Shown: positions 42,759-51,628, counted from the first letter of the stretch. The stretch is DNA of 64,000 bases from RHKX01 sp963745755 (GCA_963745755.1 CAVUYP010000002.1:186001-250000); one strand, 5' to 3'. Notes: generated by a model from the letters alone, not told the origin. A program made the numbers and translations.

Positions 42759-44081
42759 GTGCGGATCCCGCGGCGAGCCCCGCAAGCATCCGACAGCGAG
42801 CCGTCGGTCTCGACCGCGGTCCTCCGCTTCGCGCTCGCCGGTCTAATCGCGGTCGCGCTGGTCGGCCTCGGCAGCTTCTTCCTGATGCGACGGATCGGCA
42901 CCTCGCAGGCGACCGACAACGCCAGCGAGGTGACGCGCGTGATCGGCGAGGGGGTCGCCGAGCCGAATCTGACCCCGGCGCTGCTCCGCGGCCGACCGGC
43001 GGCGATCGCCCGTTTCGACGAGCTGATCCGCGAGACCATCCTCAGCGATCAGATCGTCCGCGTCAAACTCTGGGAGGCGGACGGGCGGATCGTCTACTCG
43101 GACGAGGCGCGCCTCGATGGTCAGCGGTTCGAACTCGGTGCCGACGAGCAGCAGGCGCTCCGGACCGGCGCCCCGGACGCCGAGCTCAGCGATGTCTCAG
43201 AGCCGGAGAATCAGTACGAGCGGGACAAGGGGGACCTTCTCGAAGCCTACGCGCGGATCCGCGCGCCCGACGGAGAGCCGCTGCTGTTCGAGACCTATAT
43301 GCAGTACGGCGCCGTGACCGCTTCGGGCCGCGATCTCTGGCTCGCGTTCCTACCCGCCCTCGTCGTCGCCCTGCTCCTGCTCGAGCTGATCCAGCTGCCG
43401 CTCGCCTCGTCGCTGGCGCGGCGGGTCCGCAGCGCCCATCGCGAGCGCGTCCGGCTGCTCGAGCGGGCAGTCGACGCCTCCGATCGCGAGCGGCGCCGGA
43501 TCGCCGGCGACCTTCACGACGGCGTCGTCCAGGACCTGACCGGCGTCGCGCTCTCGCTCGAGGTGGCCGCCCGCAGGCTTGACGACGAGGACCCGGCCGC
43601 GGCTCAGGAGCTCCGCGACGGTGCCGTCCGTACCCGCGGCAGCGTCCGCTCGCTGCGCAACCTGCTCGTCGAGATCTACCCGCCGAGCCTGCAGCGTGCC
43701 GGCCTCGTGGCGGCGCTCGAGGACATGCTCGCGCCGCTCGAGGCGCGCGGAGTCGAGACGTCGCTCGGCGTCGATCGGGCGGTCGATCTCGATGCGGCCG
43801 GCGAGGCCCTCTGCTTCCGGGTCGCCCAGGAAGCGGTGCGCAACTCGCTCAAGCACTCCGGGGCGGACCGCGTCTCGATCAAGCTCGACGGCGGCGAGCA
43901 GACGGTGACGCTGACGGTCGCCGACGACGGGCACGGCTTCGACGTTGGCACAGCGCCGGGTTCCGGTCACATCGGCACCGACCTGCTGCGCGACCTGGCC
44001 GCCGCTGCCGAGGCCGAGATCTCGATCGACTCCGAGCCGGGACGGGGCACGGTCGTGGCTCTATCGTTGCCGCGGCAATGA
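42759..44081 (+). CDS. NarX/DesK-type sensor histidine kinase
   Basis: 440 residues from GTG 42759. TM1 is VLRFALAGLIAVALVGLGSF, followed by an extracellular sensing region of about 150 residues (VKLWEADGRIVYSDEARLDG is PAS/dCache-like) and TM2 WLAFLPALVVALLLLELIQL. The HisKA_3 dimerisation box is ERRRIAGDLHDGVVQDLTGV with phosphoacceptor H253. The HATPase has NSLKHSGADRV, VADDGHGFDV and GHIGTDLLRDL. The response regulator gene overlaps by four bases. Beside the nitrate operon, a nitrate/nitrite or redox signal is likely, although the NarX P-box was not seen. Confidence 0.88.
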   Translation: MRIPRRAPQASDSEPSVSTAVLRFALAGLIAVALVGLGSFFLMRRIGTSQATDNASEVTRVIGEGVAEPNLTPALLRGRPAAIARFDELIRETILSDQIVRVKLWEADGRIVYSDEARLDGQRFELGADEQQALRTGAPDAELSDVSEPENQYERDKGDLLEAYARIRAPDGEPLLFETYMQYGAVTASGRDLWLAFLPALVVALLLLELIQLPLASSLARRVRSAHRERVRLLERAVDASDRERRRIAGDLHDGVVQDLTGVALSLEVAARRLDDEDPAAAQELRDGAVRTRGSVRSLRNLLVEIYPPSLQRAGLVAALEDMLAPLEARGVETSLGVDRAVDLDAAGEALCFRVAQEAVRNSLKHSGADRVSIKLDGGEQTVTLTVADDGHGFDVGTAPGSGHIGTDLLRDLAAAAEAEISIDSEPGRGTVVALSLPRQ

Positions 44082-44713
44082 TCCGCGTCATGCTCGCCGA
44101 GGATCATCCGGTCGTCCGCGCCGGGCTCGCCGAGCTGCTCGGCACCGAGCCCGACATCGAGATCGTCGCCGCGGTCGAAGACGGCGCCGAGGCCGTCGCG
44201 GCTCTCGCCGACTGCGAGCCCGACATCGCGCTGCTCGACGTCTCGATGCCGGAGCTGGACGGGATCGCGGCGACGGGGCGGATCCTCGAGCTCCGCCCCG
44301 AGACTCGGGTCGTCATCCTCACCGCCACCGCCGACCGCGATCAGATGCTGCGGGCCGTCGACGCCGGCGCGCTCGGCTACCTGCTCAAGGACGCCTCGCC
44401 GGCCGAGCTGATCGAAGGGCTCCGGGCGGCCTCGCGCGGTGAGTCGCCGCTCGACCCGAAGGTTGCGCGCGAGCTCCTCGCCGACCGCCGCGAGGCCCGA
44501 TCGCCGCAGCTGACCGCTCGCGAACGCGAAGTCCTCGCCTTGGTCGGCGAGGGCCTGCCGAACAAGCTCATCGCCCGCCGGCTCGAGATCAGCGAGAAGA
44601 CCGTCAAGGCGCACCTGACCCGGATCTTCGGCGAGATCGGCGTCACCGATCGGACCCAGGCGGCGCTGTGGTTCCGGGGCCACGGCATCGGCGGCGATCC
44701 CACCGAAGGCTGA
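44078..44713 (+). CDS. NarL/LuxR-family response regulator
   Basis: 211 residues. The receiver domain has the acidic pair in MLAEDHPVV, the phosphoacceptor D54 in ALLDVSMPELDG, and K104 in YLLKDASPAEL. The C-terminal LuxR HTH is LTAREREVLALVGEGLPNKLIARRLEISEKTVKAHLTRIF-type (residues about 146-195). It is the cognate partner of the preceding kinase, to which it is coupled by ATGA overlap. The probable target is the divergent nitrate operon 1.7 kb away (inference). Confidence 0.92.
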   Translation: MIRVMLAEDHPVVRAGLAELLGTEPDIEIVAAVEDGAEAVAALADCEPDIALLDVSMPELDGIAATGRILELRPETRVVILTATADRDQMLRAVDAGALGYLLKDASPAELIEGLRAASRGESPLDPKVARELLADRREARSPQLTAREREVLALVGEGLPNKLIARRLEISEKTVKAHLTRIFGEIGVTDRTQAALWFRGHGIGGDPTEG

Positions 44714-44735
44714 GGGCGTCCCGGGCCGCCCCGGC

Positions 44736-45629
44736 TCAGCGCTCGATCCGTCCCGGCAGCAGGAACGGATAGGGGCGGCCGAGCCGCCGCCGCCAGGCGC
44801 GATCGAGCCGGCGCAGCCAGAGCAGGGTCGCCCAGAGGCGGGCGTCGGAGCGGTAGTAGCGGTGCACGTCGGCGGTGCTCAGCGGCTCCTCGATGTGGCG
44901 GTTGGCGGCTGCGAGGAAGGCCGGCAGCCACTCGTCGAGGCGCTCCTTGAGCAGGTTGCCGGTCAGGTCGAGGTAGACCTTGCGGAGGTCGCGGTAGCCG
45001 TCGAGGATGCCGGGCGCGACGAAGCGGCGCAGCGGCCACCGCAGCGGCGCCGGATAGGCCTTCGCCAGCGGGTCGAGGTCGAGCAGCGAGCGGCCGTCGT
45101 CGTCCCAGAGCATCGGCGTCGAGACGTCGAGGTAGGTGAGGCCGCCGTTCGCCCAGGCCCAGTTCGAGAGCTGGGCGTCGAGGCCGACGCGGGGGGAGAC
45201 CGTCGCGGCGGCGGCATCGGCGATCGCGGCGACGAGCGGATGGCCGGCGCCGGGATCGCCGCCGCGGAGGACTGCCGGCGCCAGCGTCTCGGCCTCCAGC
45301 ACCGGCTGGACGACGTAGCCGGCGACGCTGCCGTCGCCGTGGTCGACGCCGCGCATCTCGGTCGCGACGACGGCGATCCCGGCGCCGGCGAGCGCCGCGA
45401 CGTAGTCGTCGAGGGTCCGCCGGTAGGCCTCGAAGCGGACCCGCGTGTCGAAGACCGGCATCCGCTTGCAGGCGACCCGCGGATCCGCGGTCGGCCAGCC
45501 GAGGACGAGCGAGATCTCGCCGAAGCCGAGCACCGGCAGGCTCTCCTCCTCGCCGGCACCGAGGACACGCTCGACCCGCTCGTCGAGGGCGCTCAGCTCC
45601 GCGTCGGAGAGGGCGCCCGCGGCGCTCAT
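44736..45629 (-). CDS. DUF6206 family protein, kinase-like fold
   Basis: 297 residues. The N-terminus LPVLGFGEISLVLGWP followed by ACKRMPVFDTRVRFEAYRRT resembles a Gly-loop strand and an invariant Lys, as in aminoglycoside-phosphotransferase-like kinases. GYVVQPVLEAETLAP would be the hinge and GGLTYLDVSTPMLWDDDGRSLLDLDPL the metal-binding region (Asp in DVSTP, Asp-Leu-Asp). Proteins of this type are annotated as DUF6206; the activity is unknown. It overlaps the aminotransferase gene by four bases and in all likelihood works in the same pathway, perhaps phosphorylating an amino-containing substrate. Confidence 0.65.
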   Translation of the reverse strand: MSAAGALSDAELSALDERVERVLGAGEEESLPVLGFGEISLVLGWPTADPRVACKRMPVFDTRVRFEAYRRTLDDYVAALAGAGIAVVATEMRGVDHGDGSVAGYVVQPVLEAETLAPAVLRGGDPGAGHPLVAAIADAAAATVSPRVGLDAQLSNWAWANGGLTYLDVSTPMLWDDDGRSLLDLDPLAKAYPAPLRWPLRRFVAPGILDGYRDLRKVYLDLTGNLLKERLDEWLPAFLAAANRHIEEPLSTADVHRYYRSDARLWATLLWLRRLDRAWRRRLGRPYPFLLPGRIER

Positions 45630-46876
45630 GCCAGCGCGGTGCTCGCCTCGGCGGCGATCGCGTCGGCCTCGGCGTCGGTGATCGTCAGCGGCGGCTTGAA
45701 CTGGGTGACGGAGTGGTCGTGTTCGGCGTAGACGGCGAACACCCCGGCGTCGATCAGGCGCTTCGCGGCGAGGACGCCGCCCTGCTCGCCCTCGAACTCG
45801 AGCCCCATCGTCAGCCCGTAGCGCCGCAGCTTCAGCGGCAGCCCCGCGAAGGCGCGCTCGAATCGCGCGCCGAGCATCTCGACCCGATCGAGGAACCCGG
45901 GCTCGGCGACCTGCTCCATCACCGCCGAGGCGGCGACGCAGCCGATCTCGGCGCCCCCGAAGGTCGAGACGTAGGCGAACGGGTTGGCGTCGAAGAACGT
46001 CTCGAGGTCGTCGCGCAGCAACAGCGCGCTGACCGGGTAGACGCCGCCGCCGAGCCCCTTGCCGGTGATCAGCATGTCGGGTTCGACACCCTGCTGCTGG
46101 AAGTACCAGTTGCTGCCGGTCCGGCCGAGGCCGGTCTGGACCTCGTCGAGGATCAGCAGCGCCCCGGCGGAGCGGGCCGCGTCGGCGACGGCGGCCAGGT
46201 AGCCGGGTGCGGGGGCCGGGAACCCGAGCGTCGCCGGGATCGACTCGAGGATCACCGCCGCGGTGTCGGAGTCGATCGCGGCAGCGATCGCGTCGGCGTC
46301 GTTGTAGGGGACGTGGGCGAAGCCCGCGGGCGGGTAGCCGAACGGCTCGAACCAGCGTGGGTCGCTGGCGGCGAGCGCGAAGCCGCTGAGGCCGTGGTAG
46401 GCGCCGAGCGCGGCGACCACCTTCGGCCGCCCGGTCGTGGCCCGGGCCAGCCGCAGGCCGAGGTCGACCGACTCGGTCCCCGACGGCGTGAAGACGGCGT
46501 AGGGGAGGGCGTCGCCGGTGCTCGCCGCGAGCTGCTCGGCGAGCCGGGCGCGCCAGCCGCTGAGCAGGTGGTGGTTGCCGACGTCGAGGTGCTCGAGCCC
46601 GGCCCGGACCGCGGCGACGACCCGCGGATTGCGATGGCCGAAGTTGAAGACGCCGCCGTTGCAGTGGCAGTTCCAGTACCAGCGGCCGCTGTAGGCATCC
46701 TGGAAGCGGGCGCCCTCGCGGTCGCCGATGACGATGTCGACGCCGATCGCCTCCAGCGCCCTGACCTTGCCGCGGTTGACGTGGGCGGCGAATGCGGCGC
46801 TGGTCAGCTCGCGACTCGCGTAGGGCTGCTCGCCGCTGTTCGCCGGGCCTTCCGTCGGATTACTGATCGCAGACAT
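45626..46876 (-). CDS. Class III PLP-dependent aminotransferase
   Basis: 416 residues from ATG 46876. Fold type I, class III: GGVFNFGHRNPRVVAAV, TPSGTESVDLGLRLAR, ALGAYHGLSGFALAASD (aromatic/His ring contact), LLILDEVQTGLGRTGSNWYF (Asp to the pyridine N) and LITGKGLGGGVYPVS with the Schiff-base Lys. It transfers an amino group between an omega-amine or ornithine-like donor and a keto acid. The downstream DUF6206 gene is translationally coupled. With no biotin or arginine genes adjacent, the substrate stays open; the pair looks like a small dedicated pathway. Confidence 0.88.
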   Translation of the reverse strand: MSAISNPTEGPANSGEQPYASRELTSAAFAAHVNRGKVRALEAIGVDIVIGDREGARFQDAYSGRWYWNCHCNGGVFNFGHRNPRVVAAVRAGLEHLDVGNHHLLSGWRARLAEQLAASTGDALPYAVFTPSGTESVDLGLRLARATTGRPKVVAALGAYHGLSGFALAASDPRWFEPFGYPPAGFAHVPYNDADAIAAAIDSDTAAVILESIPATLGFPAPAPGYLAAVADAARSAGALLILDEVQTGLGRTGSNWYFQQQGVEPDMLITGKGLGGGVYPVSALLLRDDLETFFDANPFAYVSTFGGAEIGCVAASAVMEQVAEPGFLDRVEMLGARFERAFAGLPLKLRRYGLTMGLEFEGEQGGVLAAKRLIDAGVFAVYAEHDHSVTQFKPPLTITDAEADAIAAEASTALA

Positions 46877-46965
46877 TCCTTTCGCCTCTGGCCTCCCGGC
46901 AAACCTAGCGAAACGAGCGACGGCCCCGGAGATCCGGGGCCGTCGCATCGAGGTCCCGTGCCGCT

Positions 46966-47178
46966 CTACGTGTGGTTGGGACCGTCGTCGTTGCCGTTGT
47001 GGTGGTGCTTGCCGCCGTGGTGGTGCTTGCCGCCGTGGTGGTGCTTGCCGCCGTGGTGGTGCTGGTGCCCCGGCGGATCGTCGGCGCCATTGCTGGCTGC
47101 CGCGACCCCGGCCCCGCCGAGGCTCAGGGCGATCGCGGCGATGGCCGTGGCGATCAGCTTGGTGATTCTGTTCATCAT
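46966..47178 (-). CDS. Small secreted His-rich protein with GGKHHH repeats
   Basis: 70 residues from ATG 47178, with GGAGGAC upstream; a GTG at 47205 overlapping the previous stop is less likely. Signal peptide RITKLIATAIAAIALSLGGA. The mature part is only about 40 residues: HQHHHGGKHHHGGKHHHGGK and HHHNGNDDGPNH. The His triplets come from an 18-base tandem repeat (46999-47052). It should bind Cu, Ni or Zn outside the cell. It is encoded right after a cupredoxin lipoprotein, so a copper-handling pair is the natural reading (inference). Confidence 0.65.
   Translation of the reverse strand: MMNRITKLIATAIAAIALSLGGAGVAAASNGADDPPGHQHHHGGKHHHGGKHHHGGKHHHNGNDDGPNHT
46999..47064. repeat. 18-bp tandem repeat encoding GGKHHH units
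   Basis: Three exact units of GTGGTGGTGCTTGCCGCC beginning at 46999, 47017 and 47035, plus a partial fourth. The repeat length keeps the frame of the His-rich protein, so unit number may vary between strains. Confidence 0.85.
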
Positions 47179-47201
47179 CGGTTGTCCTCCGTTGTCGTTG
47201 T

Positions 47202-47681
47202 TCACTTGACCGTCAAGGTGCCTTCCATCCCTGCCTCACGGTGCCCGGGGATGGCGCAGTAGAAGGTGTAGGTGCCGGGCTTGAGGTCGGCGGGAGCGGA
47301 CGTCTTGCCGTCGCTGATCGTGTCCGTCTCGGCGACGACGCTGCCGCCGCCATCCTCGAGGTAGACGTTGTGACCCGTCGACGAGGGGTTGTCGAATTCG
47401 ATCGTGTCGGAGCCGGCCGGGGCGTCGATCGTGGCCTTGGTGAAGGCGAGGTCGCCGTTCGGATCGGCCTCGATCTTCACGGTGGCGCCGCCCGCGGAGC
47501 TCGCGCCGGTGCTGTCGGTGGTGCTATCGCCGCCTGACGATCCGCCGCCGTAGGCGGAGGTCGCCGGCGAGCCGCTGCTCTCGGAGCTGGTCGCGGTCGA
47601 ACTCGAGTCACTGCCACATGCGGCGAGGACGAGCGCGGCCGTGGCGAGCAGCGCGATCGCGATCGGGATCCTTCTGGTCAC
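47202..47681 (-). CDS. Cupredoxin (plastocyanin-like) lipoprotein
   Basis: 159 residues. Signal peptide with lipobox VLAAC (Cys 21), then a 50-residue Ser/Gly/Thr linker, then a cupredoxin domain. Type 1 copper ligands are His in TGHNVYL and Cys, His, Met in YCAIPGHREAGMEG. It would be anchored outside the cytoplasmic membrane and carry single electrons, possibly to the NirK-like oxidase 5 kb away or to a terminal oxidase. The stop lies 24 bases before the His-rich gene. A palindrome (GGTCCTAGGACC, 47753-47764) is about 70 bases upstream of its start. Confidence 0.88.
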   Translation of the reverse strand: MTRRIPIAIALLATAALVLAACGSDSSSTATSSESSGSPATSAYGGGSSGGDSTTDSTGASSAGGATVKIEADPNGDLAFTKATIDAPAGSDTIEFDNPSSTGHNVYLEDGGGSVVAETDTISDGKTSAPADLKPGTYTFYCAIPGHREAGMEGTLTVK

Positions 47682-47768
47682 GGTTCTTCTCCTTCGTCTC
47701 GGACTGAGAGGAGACGATCCCGCTCCCGCGGTCCGCCTTTCAATCGGACCTTGGTCCTAGGACCCGGG

Positions 47769-49019
47769 TCAGCCTGCGGCGAGCAGCCGCTCGGCGGCGC
47801 CGACGCCGCTGCGCAGCGCCCCCTCCATCGTCCCCGTCCACTCCGGCTCGGCGGTGTGCTCGCCGGCGAAGACGACGTTGGCGGCCGGTGCCGCGGCGGC
47901 GGCGTCGCCGGCCGGGTCGGGGACATCGGGCAGCACCGAGTAGGCGCCGCGCGCCCACGGGTCGCGCTGCCAGTCGGTCAGCAGCGCCGCCGCCGGATCG
48001 GCGTCGAGCTCGGGCCAGAGCGCGGCGAGGCGCTCGATCCAGCGCTCCGGGCCGGCGCCGACCGCGAGCGCGTCGAGCACCGGGGCGGCGCCCGCCCAGG
48101 CGTTGGCGATGCGGCCGCCGGACCCGTCGCAGGCCGTCGTCCACGCCCAGAAGCGGTCGGACGCCGACATCAGCGCCCGCGGCGGCGCCGGCGAGCGCAG
48201 CGGCACCGCCAGCTTCGCGGCGCGGCTGGTCGTGATCGCCGCGATCGCCGCGGCGGTCGCCGTGGGGAGGGGCGGGTCGAAGTCCAACTCGGGGAGCAGC
48301 GCCACCGGCACCGCGACGACGCAGGCGCCGGCTTCGACGTCGCCGTCGTCGCCGCGCAGCCGGATCGTGCCGTCCTCGTCGCGCCGCAGCTGCCGGACCG
48401 GGCAGCCGAGCCGGACCGGGGCGGGCAGCCGCGTCGCCAGCGCCGTGGCGATCGCCTGGTTGCCGCCGCGGACCCGCTTCGTTTCCGCCGACTGGACGAG
48501 ATAGGGGAGGTGGAGCAGAAAGCGGCAGTCGAGATCGGCGAACGGGTGGGCGAGCGCGCTCTGCAGCCGCGTCGCCAGCACCTCGCGGACCTCGGCCCGC
48601 TCGACGGCGGCGGCGAGGACCGCCGCCGCATCGGATCCGGCCGGCGATCCGGCCGCCGCAGCCGCGGCCGACTCGGCGCCGGCGAGCAGCTCCCCGGCTG
48701 CCGGCCCGGGGCCGGGGCGGAGCTCGCGGTCGGGGTAGTTGATCGCCATCCCGTCGAGGCCGAGGCCGAGCCGCGCGGCGGTCGCCTCGGTCAGGTCGTA
48801 GCCGCCGGTGATGAACTCGCCGCCGCGCTCGATCAGCCCCGCCGGGCCGTCGGCGGCGGGAAGCCGCTGCGACCAGACGCGGCCGCCGACGCGGTCGCGG
48901 GCCTCGCAGACGACGACCTCGCGACCGGCGGCGGCCAGCCGCTCGGCGGCCGTCAGCCCGGCGAATCCGGCGCCGATCACGGCGACGCGGCGAGCGGTTG
49001 TGGCCGAGGCTGAGCCCAC
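47769..49019 (-). CDS. FAD-dependent amine oxidase (monoamine-oxidase-like)
   Basis: 416 residues from GTG 49019. The N-terminal Rossmann motif VAVIGAGFAGLTAAERLAAAG, then VVVCEARDRVGGRVWS (the GGR-type loop contacting FAD), and the C-terminal VVFAGEHTAEPEWTGTMEGA segment are those of flavin amine oxidases (MAO, polyamine and amino-acid oxidases). It oxidises a primary or secondary amine to imine with O2. No signal peptide. It is divergent from the ECF sigma factor gene, with 28 bases between; the promoters must overlap, hinting at shared control. Confidence 0.85.
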   Translation of the reverse strand: MGSASATTARRVAVIGAGFAGLTAAERLAAAGREVVVCEARDRVGGRVWSQRLPAADGPAGLIERGGEFITGGYDLTEATAARLGLGLDGMAINYPDRELRPGPGPAAGELLAGAESAAAAAAGSPAGSDAAAVLAAAVERAEVREVLATRLQSALAHPFADLDCRFLLHLPYLVQSAETKRVRGGNQAIATALATRLPAPVRLGCPVRQLRRDEDGTIRLRGDDGDVEAGACVVAVPVALLPELDFDPPLPTATAAAIAAITTSRAAKLAVPLRSPAPPRALMSASDRFWAWTTACDGSGGRIANAWAGAAPVLDALAVGAGPERWIERLAALWPELDADPAAALLTDWQRDPWARGAYSVLPDVPDPAGDAAAAAPAANVVFAGEHTAEPEWTGTMEGALRSGVGAAERLLAAG

Positions 49020-49047
49020 GTCCCGGCGACGCTACCCTGCGACGTCG

Positions 49048-50166
49048 ATGGCGGGAAGCGCGAGAGCGAGCGGGTCCGAGGAGGCCGTCGAGCTCGAGGC
49101 CGCACGAGGCGGCGACGAGGCGGCGTTCACCGCCCTCGTCGAGCCCTATCGCCGCGAGCTGATCGCCCACTGCTACCGGATGCTCGGCTCGATCCACGAC
49201 GCCGAGGACGCCCTCCAGGAGGCGATGCTCCGCGCCTGGCGCGGGATCGGCCGCTTCGAGGGCCGCAGCTCGCTGCGCTCATGGCTCTACACGATCGCGA
49301 CCAACACCTGCCTGAACGCGATCGAGCGCCGCCGGCCGCGCCTGCATCCGATCGACTACGGCCCGCGGACCGATCCCGACGAAGGCGTCCCCGGCATGCC
49401 GGCCGCCGAGTCGGTCTGGATCGAGCCGTTCCCCGACGAGCGGCTGATCGTCGAGGACGGCCCGATGGCGCCGGAGGCGCGCTACGAGGCCCGCGAGGCG
49501 GTCGAGCTGGCCTTCATCGCCGCGCTTCAGCACCTGCCGGCAAACCAGCGGGCGGTGTTGATCCTCCGCGAGGTGCTCGGCTACTCGGCGCGGGAGACGG
49601 CGGCGACACTGGAGACCTCGGTCGCGTCGGTCAACAGCGCCCTGCAGCGGGCGCGGGCGACCGTCGAGGCGCGGCTGCCGGAGCGCAGCCAGCAGGCGAC
49701 CATGCGGGCGCTCGGCGACGACGGCGTCCGCGAGGTCGTCGCCGCCTACGTCGACGCCTGGGACCGCGAGGACATCGACGGCGTCGTCAGCATGCTGACC
49801 GCCGACGCGACGTTCTCGATGCCGCCGATCGTCTCCTGGTTCAGCGGCCACGACGACCTGCGTGGGTTCCTGCAGGCCGGCCCGCTGACCGGCGATTGGC
49901 GCTGGCGCCACCTGCTGACGAGGGCCAACGGCCAGTATGCGCTCGGCTTCTACTGCTGGTACGAGCCCGACCGGACCCACCGGCCGTTCGCGCTCAACGT
50001 GCTCAGCTTCGAGGACCGGAAGATCAGCGACGTCACCTGCTTCATCAACCGCTCGATCGAGAGCGACGACCCCGAGGACTACGTCCGGTTCCCGGAGCAG
50101 CCGCTCGACCGGCGCCGTACCGAGGACTTCTTCCTCCGCTTCGGCCTCCCCGACCGGATCGACTGA
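49048..50166 (+). CDS. ECF-type sigma factor with C-terminal SnoaL-like domain
   Basis: 372 residues. The sigma2 region is ALVEPYRRELIAHCYRMLG, then DAEDALQEAMLRAWRGIGRF and SSLRSWLYTIATNTCLNAIERRR; the sigma4 region is LPANQRAVLILREVLGYSARETAATLETSVASVNSALQRARAT. The C-terminal 130 residues (VAAYVDAWDREDIDGVVSML, ADATFSMPPIVSWFSGH) form an NTF2/SnoaL-like fold, as in the SigG/SigJ and ECF41-like groups, where the extension controls activity and no anti-sigma gene is needed. It matches the SigX5-type family. Target genes are not evident. Confidence 0.9.
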   Translation: MAGSARASGSEEAVELEAARGGDEAAFTALVEPYRRELIAHCYRMLGSIHDAEDALQEAMLRAWRGIGRFEGRSSLRSWLYTIATNTCLNAIERRRPRLHPIDYGPRTDPDEGVPGMPAAESVWIEPFPDERLIVEDGPMAPEARYEAREAVELAFIAALQHLPANQRAVLILREVLGYSARETAATLETSVASVNSALQRARATVEARLPERSQQATMRALGDDGVREVVAAYVDAWDREDIDGVVSMLTADATFSMPPIVSWFSGHDDLRGFLQAGPLTGDWRWRHLLTRANGQYALGFYCWYEPDRTHRPFALNVLSFEDRKISDVTCFINRSIESDDPEDYVRFPEQPLDRRRTEDFFLRFGLPDRID

Positions 50167-50296
50167 CGGCGCCGGTGGGCGTGGGGCCGGCGGCGCGAGC
50201 CGGCCGGATGCCGCCGTAGTCGCGGATGATCCGCTCGAGGACCGGATCGTGATGGCGGTCCCAGGAGCGCGGAGCCGCCGGCCGTGCGGTTGTCAT
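50045..50296 (-). CDS. Doubtful small protein, 83 residues, antisense to the sigma factor end
   Basis: ATG 50296 has AAGGAG nine bases upstream, and the first 25 residues (SWDRHHDPVLERIIRDYGGI) look more protein-like than typical shadow frames. However, more than half of it runs antisense into the sigma factor gene and becomes Arg/Gly/Ser low complexity. No family recognised. Confidence 0.3.
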   Translation of the reverse strand: MTTARPAAPRSWDRHHDPVLERIIRDYGGIRPARAAGPTPTGAVSRSGRGGRSGGRSPRYGAGRAAAPGTGRSPRGRRSRSSG

Positions 50297-50551
50297 CGGG
50301 CCCAACTCCTTGCTGCCCTCGGCTTGCCGGGGGCGTTGGGCGGGAGGGCTGACCGCCCAGCGCAGACCGATCCTCGCCGACGCGGCTGAAGCGCGGCTAA
50401 GGATTTCCGCTGGACGATGCCGGCGGCCGGCGAGGGTCGGCGCTCCGACGACGTGGTCGGAGAGGCCGACGCCGCGGTGGTCGGAGAGGACCGCCCGCCC
50501 CGCGGGCCCACAAACGACCGCAGCCGGGCCGGGACGGGCTAGGCTCGCGCG
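50297..50551. other. Intergenic region between the sigma factor and GST genes
   Basis: GC-rich, with GCCCGCGG/CCGCGGGC-like self-complementary stretches near 50490-50510 and short frames lacking ribosome sites. Together with 50167-50296 it makes a gap of 385 bases. I see no RNA gene or transposon remnant. Confidence 0.4.
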
Positions 50552-51628
50552 GTGATCGTCTACGGCTCCGAGTACTCGTACTTCACCGGCAAGTTCGAGG
50601 CCTACCTCCGCTTCAAGGAGATCGCCTACGAGCGCCGCCCGCTCGGGGTGCGGCTCTACTCGTGGACGCTGCCGCGGCTACTCGGCGCCGCCCAGCTGCC
50701 GACCGTGCGGCTGCCCGACGGCCGCTGGATGACCGACACGACGCCGATGATCGCCTGGCTGGAGGAACAGCATCCCGAGCCCGCCGTCATCCCCGCCGAC
50801 CCGCTGCAGCGTTTCTTCGCGCTGCTGATCGAGGACTTCGGCGACGAGTGGCTGTGGCGGCCGGCGATGCACTACCGCTGGAGCAACCGACCCGACGCCC
50901 ATCTGCTGGCGACGCTCCTGCCGGCCGAACTCGTCCGCGTCCCGGTGCCGATGGCGCTGCGGCGCCCCTGGTTCGCCCGCCGCCAGCGACGCCTGTTCGT
51001 CGCCGGCGACGGCGTCGACGATTCGACGAGGCCGCACATGGACGCTGCCTACACCCGGGTCCTCGACGTCCTCGAGCCCGTCTTCGCCGCCCGCCCGTTC
51101 CTGCTCGGCGAGCGCCCGACGGTCGCCGACTACGGCCTCTACGGGTCGATGTTCCGGCATTTCTCGCTCGACCCGACGCCGGCCCGGATCATGCGCACCC
51201 GCGCTCCCGCCGTCTACGAGTGGGTGGCGCGGGTCTGGAACGCGAGGGCGAGCCGGATCGGCGGCGGCGAGCTCGTCGACGCGGTGCCTGCCGACCTCCA
51301 TCCGCTGCTCGCCGAAGCGGGCGCGACCCACCTGCCGATGCTCGCCGCCAACGCCGCCGCCCACGGCGCCGGGCGCGACCACCACGACTTCACCGTCCAG
51401 GGCTACAGCTACCGCGACGTCCCGACCAGCCGCTATCGCGTCTGGGCCCTGGCCCAGCTCCGCCGCGCCTTCGAGGAGCTTCCCGCGAACGTCCGCGACG
51501 AGGCCGGGGAGCTGCTCGCCGCGACCGGTTGCCGCGAGTCGCTGTTCGCCGTCGAGGACCTGCGGTCGGGTCACGATCCGGCCGGCAGCGCTCCGTTCTC
51601 GCGGGCGAGCCGGATGGTCCGCGACTAG
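50552..51628 (+). CDS. Glutathione S-transferase-like protein (two-domain, long C-terminal extension)
   Basis: 358 residues from GTG 50552. The N-terminal thioredoxin-like domain is IVYGSEYSYFTGKFEAYLRFKEIAYE, with Ser/Tyr at the usual thiol-site turn, and QLPTVRLPDGRWMTDTTPMIAWLEE (cis-Pro loop and the Thr-Thr/Pro substrate-contact region). The C-terminal helical domain includes FLLGERPTVADYGLYGSMF, the GST-C signature. A 95-residue tail after that is unusual. Thermoleophilia-type bacteria lack confirmed glutathione synthesis, so the thiol partner is unknown. Convergent with the dienelactone hydrolase gene. Confidence 0.82.
   Translation: MIVYGSEYSYFTGKFEAYLRFKEIAYERRPLGVRLYSWTLPRLLGAAQLPTVRLPDGRWMTDTTPMIAWLEEQHPEPAVIPADPLQRFFALLIEDFGDEWLWRPAMHYRWSNRPDAHLLATLLPAELVRVPVPMALRRPWFARRQRRLFVAGDGVDDSTRPHMDAAYTRVLDVLEPVFAARPFLLGERPTVADYGLYGSMFRHFSLDPTPARIMRTRAPAVYEWVARVWNARASRIGGGELVDAVPADLHPLLAEAGATHLPMLAANAAAHGAGRDHHDFTVQGYSYRDVPTSRYRVWALAQLRRAFEELPANVRDEAGELLAATGCRESLFAVEDLRSGHDPAGSAPFSRASRMVRD

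Noticed and set aside
46999..47064. Regular repeats considered as a CRISPR array
   Set aside because: 18-base units with no spacers, inside a coding frame giving His triplets; no cas genes in the window.
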